The notes beneath the pieces were generated by a model. That model saw nothing but the letters and a program-made list of their open reading frames with translations. It searched no databases and was not told the DNA's origin. DNA of 64,000 nt from NCBI GenBank assembly GCA_020091685.1, contig CM034605.1, positions 15,286,635 through 15,350,634 of the forward strand. The letters are read 5' to 3'. The DNA comes from Lutjanus erythropterus. Taxonomy: Eukaryota > Chordata > Actinopteri > Lutjaniformes > Lutjanidae. The translations under genes and the position numbers were made by a program. Positions within the stretch are counted from its first letter, which is position 1. Each line of letters starts with the position of its first letter. Positions 55,746-64,000 of this stretch are shown here, one piece after another.

Positions 55746-58586
55746 TATAAATGTCTCCTGTTGTTGCTTTAGACATATACTAGGTAGTGTTTTGTAGGAT
55801 AAAACAGTTTTATTAATCACAAAGGAAATTCTTAATATGAAAAAACAAAAAAGAATTACAAAGCCACATTCTTTACTGGTTAACAGTGTTGCATATAACT
55901 GACCACACATCTAGAAAAGGCACATCAATATAGAAAAGAGAGAAAAAGACACAAGATGACAGGAATCTTATGGCCAAAAATACCAGATTGTATTTTTTTT
56001 TAAAATATAATTAATATTTGAAAACAGTTACGATCAATCTAATTTTTTTGTTGCTTGCAGAGCTTTGTTTTTGTGTGTCATTGTTACCAATCATCATCTA
56101 ACAGCGTATGTTTTTGGATCTGTCATCAGGGGGCAGTAATGAGATCTTTATGGCTCAGTGCACCATAAAAAGGCAAAGAACACACTGCATTCGAAAACAG
56201 AGGTACACAAAGGTGAGATTCCATCAGAAGTGTTTTCAATCAGCATGTTCTACAAGAGAAAAGACTTAAAGTATAAGGACTAACTTGTGGCTTTTGCAAA
56301 TATACGCCATTAAAGAGCAGCACAGAGCCACTTGGGGAGCCATCTGCCATCCCCCACTGGGCTAATTTACAACATGCACTGCAAAGGCAATGCACTCTCA
56401 ATAACAGAGTTAGATAAAACAGCAGTGTTTGATTCAAGTGCAAAAAATTATTAGAGAGTCAGAGGAGCTGTAGTTGCTACAGAGCTGCTTTCACTGACTA
56501 TAAAAAGTAATAGAGGTTGCTTCTGCTGCATGGTTTATAAAAGATTTTGCTCAACAATGCTGGGATCAACAAAAAATACAAAGATAAGTACAAAGAAAGT
56601 CTGGAGCTGCTGATTTTAAATTTTCCACTGACAACAATCCAACTTTCTTATTAACAGAGGAGTAGTGAAGTGAGGCTGCAGAGCCCGTTTCTCCCTGGAT
56701 ACCTGAGATCATTCCTGCTCTGGTAGGTAATCAAAACAGGAAGCAAATGTGTCCATTATTTCACATTTTGAAACAAAAAAGTGGTGATGGAGAAGACGTA
56801 AAGTGCGTTGTTGGTTCGGTTCAGTCTGACACGTTTCTGAATCCACCACCTACAGCATCCGACACATTTTTAATAAGACAGTCATCTCTTCCTTTCCTGG
56901 ATGTCCACTGATCAGCAGTCAGTTAATTTCCTGTCGGGTGTGGGGTAAACAGAGCACACACTGATGCACACACATCCACGTACACATCTGTACCCACACA
57001 CAAACACACACACACACAGGAACATAAAACACACCGGAAAAGATGCTCTCTGTGACAACATCACAGTGATTACAAGTCAGAAATGATTTTAGTCGTGTTA
57101 TTTTATGTGTAGCGCTGAATTCTGTTGCATACCTACTAAACGAACGACCATTAAGTAAAGGTGAAACACCATGATGTGGACTTACCTTTTAGACTGAAGG
57201 ACTACCGAAGACGCCTGCTAATATAGTATGTATGCCTGCATCAATTTTTCACTGCATATTTCCATTCCCAGACAAGCTCAGTCTGCCTGCAAGTTTACAC
57301 AGCTGACTTCACTTACAGATGCAGGAATGAACTTCAGCACTGGGTCCCTTCAGTTCAACCAAACAGATCTTTTCACCTCACTGTATATTCAAGCTGTGGT
57401 AGAAGTGTGAGAAGGTTAAAATCACCTGTAAACAGACCACACTGCATTTATATTCAACCAAATCTGCCCAAAGAAACAGATGCCAGGCTTACAGTAACAT
57501 TCAAGTTTAATGCAAATTAGCACAGTCTACATTTGGTATTGGCGAAATTCATACTAGAATTAAAATTTATTTTGGCTAAGAGATCAGTATCATGACCTTA
57601 GTGTTTCTTTTGAATTGTGCAATTACTAAAAATAAGGCATTAAGTTTTATTTCTTTTTCTGCAGTAATAGTTTTTTCCTTGTTTGAACAATGGAAAGAAA
57701 ATGTACTATAGCTGCAGTAGTTCAGTTTAATGGTGACAGGTCAGTTCAACAGTAAGAGCTCCAGTCAAAATAAAAAAATATAACACTATACTAATACTGG
57801 CATAATTCAAACACTGACATTATATAAATATATTAAATGAGGATTTGTGTGAAGAAGTAAGTGTGACAAGTGCATACAGGGTATTGCACATATGTTCAAC
57901 TCTAAGCTCTCGTCAGCGCAGCCATCTCACGACACAACCAGAAGTAACGGTTTCACTATAGTCGATGTTTTCCTGCATACAAAGTGAGAAGAATATGAAC
58001 TGAAGAGACACAATCTGAGTTTATAGTCGAACATGTGACAGCCAGATTATGCCTGGGCCACATCACTTTCAAAGTCATCAGATCACTGTGCTACACTTAG
58101 AAAATCTACTGACTGATCAGTGACAGGAGGTCACACGTTACATCAGGAATCTCCAGCGAGCCTGTCTGCTCTCCAAACTATGTTTTGTCATGAAAATACT
58201 AGAAGTGACATTAGATATTATGATTATTATTTAATACTGAAGCATCAGGATGCACGCTACTGTTGTTGTCTTGCATAACCAGAGCTATATAACCTGGATT
58301 TGAACCATCCATAGCACAAAATAAAGTTAGTAAAGTGAAGACAGACCCTCTTTCCTCTCCATTTGCATGCTTTACTCACAAGTGCAAAAATACACAAAAA
58401 GACACACTACAAGTGACATTAGATTATTAATACTGAAGCATCAGTGTGCAGCATGTTACTGTTGTCTTGAGTATCCACACCTGTCTAGGTGGAGCTCATT
58501 TGAACTATTTTCTAACTTTATACCAACTTCTACTTCTTTTTCTATATTTGGACTTTTTCGGCTGCTGATGCGGAGCTCCTCCGTCT
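55746..58586. other. Gene-free sequence
   Basis: No gene recognised. A loose (AC)n tract is at about 56990-57018. No RNA gene or clear element ends. Confidence 0.4.
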
Positions 58587-58920
58587 CTCCTCCCGTCTCT
58601 CCCTCTCGACTCCTCTCCTCTTGCAGCCTGCGCCTGCAGCTCTCAGCCAGTCTGCTCTCATTGGCTGTAGCCTGCTGTATGACTCCTCGAGTCGTCCCAG
58701 AACCAACCAGATATTAAATCTGCTTGATTTGGTCATTGGCGAGGGATCAGTGAGCTTTCGCCGAGCCCTGGGTTGAGTCTTTGAACAGTTCATGCATAGC
58801 GATCCTTGCTCACAGGGGTGCATGGCGATTTGGCTCTGATCTGGGGGCTTTTGTCTGCAATCTCCTAAATCTGTCAGCAAGTGGAAAATCTAGGCTAAAA
58901 CTGTGTAGTGTGAACTCAGC
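58587..58920 (-). mobile_element. GCTGAGTTCACACTACACA-ended element (one end preserved)
   Basis: In reverse complement the segment starts GCTGAGTTCACACTACACAG and continues through a GATCAGAGCCAAATCGCC stretch and AATATCTGGTTGGTTCTGGG. This is the layout of an abundant fish MITE. The GC-rich part (58600-58680) belongs to it. The opposite terminus could not be found, so the low-coordinate boundary is approximate. Confidence 0.5.
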
Positions 58921-61900
58921 TTCAGCAGTAAGACAGCTGGACAAGGATGCCTTGTTGGTGTTTGCAACACTTGGCTTGGCACTGGAAGCCTAAGCTTTCT
59001 TCATACTGCAAGGGACAAAGAAATATCTGAAGAATCTTGCCTCAAATGTCTAACTCATACTCATATGACATATGACTCATATAACAAATCTTCCACAAAG
59101 AAGCAAATATGACTTACAAAAGATTTCATTAAAGACCGTAGACTCTTCTGCTATTGTCCAATATCTGTGAATTGATGAGTTGAAAGGTAAGAAAGTCTAT
59201 AAACTGAACTACTGTTGAAACTCAGCTCTATAGCTCATAAATATTTAAGCATCCAGCTGAATCTCTCATGCATATAAGTGTGGTGACAGGGCTTCAGCGT
59301 TCAGGACACATGGCTGGTGGTGACACCAGCTCATCGTCTTTGCCTGAGCCAGCAGCATCAACACAATGATAATAGTCCAAATGCAGAACCATTGTGAGTT
59401 TTAAAAAAAAAGTGTCCCCCAGAGAACTGAGTGCACAAATCAAAAATACCTGCTCAGGCTGGGAGTGCTGTCATTGCTATTCAAGAAATGCAAAACAAAC
59501 AAACAAACAAAAAAAAACCCCGCAAAGATGCTGGCGAAATAAACAAAGAGAGCCTACAGGGATTTATGTTTGAGGAGCCAGGAAACCCACTGCGTCCTGA
59601 CGCTGGAGAAATAGGTTAACTTCCGGCCTTTTATTCCCATTCAAAGCGGACAAACTATTTTAATTAGGACACACTTATCCAGAGTCAAACACCCCTGTAC
59701 CAGCGAAGAGGAACATAATTGAAATCATGCGTATAGCGCCCCTTAGCTGTTCTAAAATTACTGTAAATCATGGCCTCTTGGGGCTTATTGCTGTAATCCA
59801 TCAAGCACTGTTGTTGTGTTCAAGTTCATTATAAGAAGTTAGAGAATGTACACTGTACTGTATTTTAAACTGTAATTTACATATTTTAGCTATATAATTA
59901 TAGGCTATACCATACAGTGTACCAGTTACTCCCCAACAGTAGCACTTTAAATAGTGCTATATCCTAGAAATCATGTTTAGAAGTTTTAATTTTTACTACT
60001 AAATTAGTAGTAAACATGGCCGCTTGTTTGGAAAGTAAATTTTTAACCACAGTGTGTTTCTGAAAACATATTAGACAAGAAATAAGCCATGCAGTTGCTG
60101 AATCTGCCATCCTTTTAAGTCAATAATGATTAGTTTAAAAGATTTTTTTCAGACCTCAAATTTACACAAATGAGGAGCGCACCACAGTAGTACCACAATG
60201 CTCTGCACAGCTGCTTACATGGACAAAATCAATAAGATGTGTAGAAATGACAGATCCTGTGAACATGTACCTACCTACTCACCACATGGTAAATAAAATG
60301 TTTGAAATGTCCATTTTGTGCTACTGTAAGTAGTAATTAATACAAGTGCCAACTTAAAACCTACTGATAAATGAGAGCAAGCGTAAATATCAACAGTTTC
60401 ATCACTGTCTTTGTAATTTTGAACAAAAATGAAGCATAACAATATGTACAGTTATTTATAAAAATACACAAACACATGTGGGCCCAGGAAATAATTCTGT
60501 GATACATTTTTGTAAATTTTACATTAGGTTGAATGTAAACATCAGCAACAAGATGGTGATGATAATATAGTTATACATGACCAGGTTTATATAATTAACA
60601 GTGTGGAAAAAACACCAAATTCAAATGAACGTAGGTGGTGTTGATGAAGGGCTCCTCTCACAGGGCTGCGGGGGACATGTCACACAGAAAAATGTTGGGG
60701 ACCCTGTATAATATGATACCATTCTGTCCACGTGGATAGAAATACACACTGCAGACCAGGAATTTCTCAGCAAGACAGAAGTGTCTGGATTTTAAAACTA
60801 ATAAAATATTGCTTTCGAGCTGACCTTGATTTAAGTGGTAGTTTTTCTGTTGCCTGGGGGCACACATGTTTTCATCTTCACAGTTGGAGGCTTTACTTTC
60901 TGCTTTTGGCTGTTAAATAAAATATAGCTCAGACAGGAAATGGACCAGTGGCTTTATTCTGGGCTTAGAAGTATAAAGATGTTGTTATTGACTCTATCCT
61001 ACACTGGTGCAGTCTGTCCATAACTGTACAGAGATCTGACTGGAATATGGTTTACATATGAGTTTTTACATTAATAAATCTGTGCTGCATTTTGGTCTTA
61101 CAGTGGAATTTACTTAATGTCATGTAGTGTTGTTACAGTACAGTTACTTCAACTGCTTCAGCTAATTTAATGACTTTTGAGTTTCTTCTAGACTTTTTAA
61201 ACTATGCTAAATGTTGCATGCAGCCGTCTGGTACAGTATACAGTACACTAATTCCCATTCCTTAACTTTGCCATTTGGAATGTGCTTATATCAAGCATGA
61301 CGTCTGCTTGTTGTTTCAGTTAATAAATATTTCATAAAGTGAAGTGGAGGAAAAGCAAGAAGTGCAGAAAATGTGAAAAAGACAAATACCTTTGGAGCAC
61401 AGCTTTTACTGCAGCTGCAAACTATCTGTTATATCATATTTTGTTGTACCCTCCAGTCTGCAGAGGTGCTTTAAGAAAATAGAGAATCTTAATGTGTGCA
61501 AGCTTTGAGTCTCATATCACTATATTTATTTATGTATGCTCTTTGCCAGCCACTGGTGGAACAAGTGTTCACATCCCTAACTTAAAGCTATAATCAGTAT
61601 CTGTTCATTAACAATGGATCACAGGAATTAAACTGGTATATTAAAAGGTTTGATGAATTCAAAGAGAATTATCACAAACACTGCAGCCCTCCTGTGCTCT
61701 GTGAAACATTTGAACAACTTTCAGATTATTTTTTTTGGATTATCTGGCAGTAGCTTTACTCTTGTGGTTTATTCTGACCACCCTCTTAGTGTCGTCTATG
61801 GCTGCAGCATGGAGGTGGTGGAGACCAAAAACAGAGCTAAAAGGTGAGGATGGAGTTAATGTTGAACTTGGACTCCTCAGGTGGCCAGAAACACGACTCC

Positions 61901-62284
61901 AAATTAATAATTATGTTGCTCTGTGTATACTTAATGTATAAAACAGGTTCAACATAGTCAAACTTTCTTTGCATGAACTGGCTCGACAAAACCTAAAACC
62001 CCAGTCAGAGGTAACAACAGTGGTCATCAACTTTCTTTGTTAACCCGGACGCTTTTCCTCAGGCTCTGTGCATGTTCCCCCTCAAAAAAAGTCAAGAGGA
62101 ACAAGCTGTTATGATGGTGAGCTATGGAAATATAGGGAACACTGTTGCTGCAAATAAGCCAGGAGAGGCCCCTCGTGACTTACAACAAATGGGAGCACAT
62201 AACCTGCTCCAGGTTTATGTTTGTGTTCTTTGTGACACTGAAAACTCTGCTTCAGACTCAAGATACCTCGCTAACCTATTTATC
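58921..62284. other. Gene-free sequence
   Basis: (AAAC)n near 59489-59512. A CACTGGTGGAACAAGTGTTC fragment at about 61550 looks like the end of the TACTTAAGTA repeat family. No gene recognised. Confidence 0.4.
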
Positions 62285-62626
62285 TAAATTCTTAGTACAC
62301 TACTCTGCATTAAAATTCAGTTCAAGTGCATAAGTATTATCTGCAAAATGTACTTAAAGTATCAAGTATGAGCTTTAGTAACTAAAAAAGTTATACTGTA
62401 CATACTTTTTCATTATGTTAGTAGATGGATTATACTGATATAGTAATACATTAAATCCTTATCTGCACAACAACTAGTTTGTCAGATACTTGTGAAGTAA
62501 AAAGCTCAAGAAGAAAAGTAGTTGTATAAAGTAGCACAAAAGTGACGTACTCAAGTAAAGAATAAATACTACAACTTTAAAACTCGTTTGAGTAAACGCA
62601 CTAACCACCACTATATAGTCAGCACA
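62285..62626 (+). repeat. TACTTAAGTA-type percomorph repeat, right half
   Basis: AAAATGTACTTAAAGTATCA, TATTAGTAGATGGATTATA-like text and GACGTACTCAAGTAAAGAAT, ending near CTAACCACCACT, match the right half of the family whose left end is at 34501. Confidence 0.5.
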
Positions 62627-63469
62627 TCACAAACCACTCATTGTTTTTGCATTCTTAGTGGAGAATAATAGAGAATAATAGAAGTCTGGGTGTCATTTTT
62701 TGTTCAAATGTGGTTTATTATCTTGATTTGAGTCACTGAACAGCACGAAAAATGTGAGATAGTTTATATTTGTGCAGTCAGTCATTGAGAAATGGTGAAG
62801 CCCTTTGTCTCTCTTTTTTCTTCTTCTTCTCTCAAGTCTCATAAATTTCAGGCCTCTGCTGATTGCTGTGCTCATGGCCCACATCACTTGGTGATATATC
62901 TAGACGTAGTCATTCAGCGCATCAGTCACACTGTCTTACAAGTAGTTAAGATCTTCTGTCTTGCATGACAAACCTGCCACAGAAAATAACTGATGCCCAC
63001 CGCTCACTGGAGGCCTGGACTCATGACTTCATGCCTCAGACTCAACATCAAGCGGCTCCTCTGACCATCTTGGATTTTATCATAATTATTTGGAGCTGAT
63101 TTAACATCTTTTGAAGCCAAAGGATTTCAGGATTTATAAAATCTTACGCTGCTCGATCGAAAGTTATACACCCACAAATGTCACAAGGATTAAGTGGCAC
63201 TAGAACCAATTTCTGCCTATTGACACACATTTTTAAAAGATTGAACTGGCCGATCAGAGGATTAAACCAATGACCTTCCATTTATTGAAGACACTGTTAA
63301 TATTTTACAAGCATCATGAATATAAAGGCAGAAACATGCTAAATATCCAGTTACTGGATACAGACTTATTATTGTGCATGTTTTCTTACCCATTGAATTC
63401 TATTTTTCAGTTTAGTATGGTAGGATATTATTAGCATTGTCTGACAGGCAAAGCAGGACTAAAAACAAA
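62627..63469. other. Gene-free sequence
   Basis: (TTC)n near 62816-62830. No gene or element recognised. Confidence 0.4.
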
Positions 63470-63760
63470 CACACAGCTGAGATGGATGTTAAAGATTTGA
63501 ACAAATTCAAATTTTGACCTGATGGTTGCTCTGAGGGAAAAGGCAAGGGATCTCCAGAGTCATTAAGATGGACTGAAAGTGAGCCATGAGTTTCTGTACC
63601 AAATTTCAACAGCAATCCAAGCATTAATATGTCGAGATATTTTTCTTTCTTTCTGGACCAAAGTGTCGGACCACAGACGAGCTGACATTGCTATCCCTCG
63701 TACCATGTTGCTAGTGCACCTCTAAACATCAAGCTGGTTTCAGCCTTTAAATCTGAGCAT
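63470..63760 (-). repeat. Percomorph dispersed repeat (GACCTGATGG...GTCGAGATATTT type)
   Basis: TTTTGACCTGATGGTTGCTC, TACCAAATTTCAACAGCAAT, ATGTCGAGATATTTTTC and TCTGGACCAAAGTGTCGGAC in order match an abundant fish repeat. Its adjoining part lies at 17467-17640 in the other orientation. 63761-64000 holds nothing further. Confidence 0.6.
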
Positions 63761-64000
63761 TTGCTGCTATTCTCTATTTATTTGACAGTGTGTGACTGGT
63801 ATTGTTTTCACCTTGTGAATCTGTGTGTAATCATGGTAAAATGTGGTCCTGAAGACACCTACTGTAGCAGGAACTACCACAGACGCAGCTTCACCAAATT
63901 TAGTCACGAAAATTTACAGGTGAATAATTGAGATCGAAATGAAGGCCGAGTTTGAAGATGGGTTTGATCCGACCTGTCCCAGTGAGCACCAACTGGGATT

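Noticed and set aside
58367..58880. 116- and 112-codon frames on opposite strands
   Set aside because: They lie largely within the GCTGAGTTCACACTACACA-ended repeat; GC-rich repeat content explains the openness.

Overview
The window is vertebrate, almost certainly teleost and probably percomorph, genomic DNA. The evidence is short GT-AG introns in three recognisable housekeeping genes, C/D-box snoRNAs inside ribosomal-protein introns, and several interspersed repeat families that I recognise from bony fish. Base composition is AT-rich, with microsatellites and no bacterial-style operons. Nothing viral or toxin-like was recognised.

The left 14.4 kb is a compact same-strand (+) cluster. It opens with zmpste24 (CAAX prenyl protease 1; eight coding exons at 1718-4959, first exon not found and presumably upstream of the window), followed by a 1.5 kb 3' UTR. 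Next come atp5if1 (mitochondrial F1Fo-ATP synthase inhibitor; three exons, 7706-9275) and rpl13a (ribosomal protein uL13/L13a; seven coding exons, 10829-14347). Five of the six rpl13a introns each carry one C/D-box snoRNA: two SNORD33-like copies (introns 2 and 3), a SNORD34-like copy (intron 5) and two near-duplicate genes that look like SNORD50/U50 (introns 4 and 6). The rpl13a transcript therefore supplies both a 60S subunit protein and methylation guides for the rRNA around it.

The right ~49.6 kb (14.4-64 kb) has no protein-coding gene I can support. Every open frame there is short and unrecognised or belongs to a decayed mobile element. It holds a dense layer of old repeats: a TA-flanked MITE also present beside the rpl13a promoter, a complete hAT MITE with near-identical 8-bp target duplications, a 426-bp element with 27-bp terminal inverted repeats, three copies of a TTAAAGG-ended element, a minus-strand hAT transposase relic (about 45.3-46.6 kb), two minus-strand LINE relics (about 43.3-43.9 and 55.0-55.6 kb), a degenerate pentanucleotide array (about 28.1-28.4 kb), and a duplicated GGTTC-rich repeat (about 38.8-39.4 kb). 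This desert could be distal regulatory sequence or the intron of a gene outside the window; the sequence alone does not decide.

I found no clearly new system. The most interesting observation is the snoRNA content of rpl13a, above all the paired SNORD50-like genes. In mammals, as I recall, SNORD50 sits in a separate non-coding host gene.
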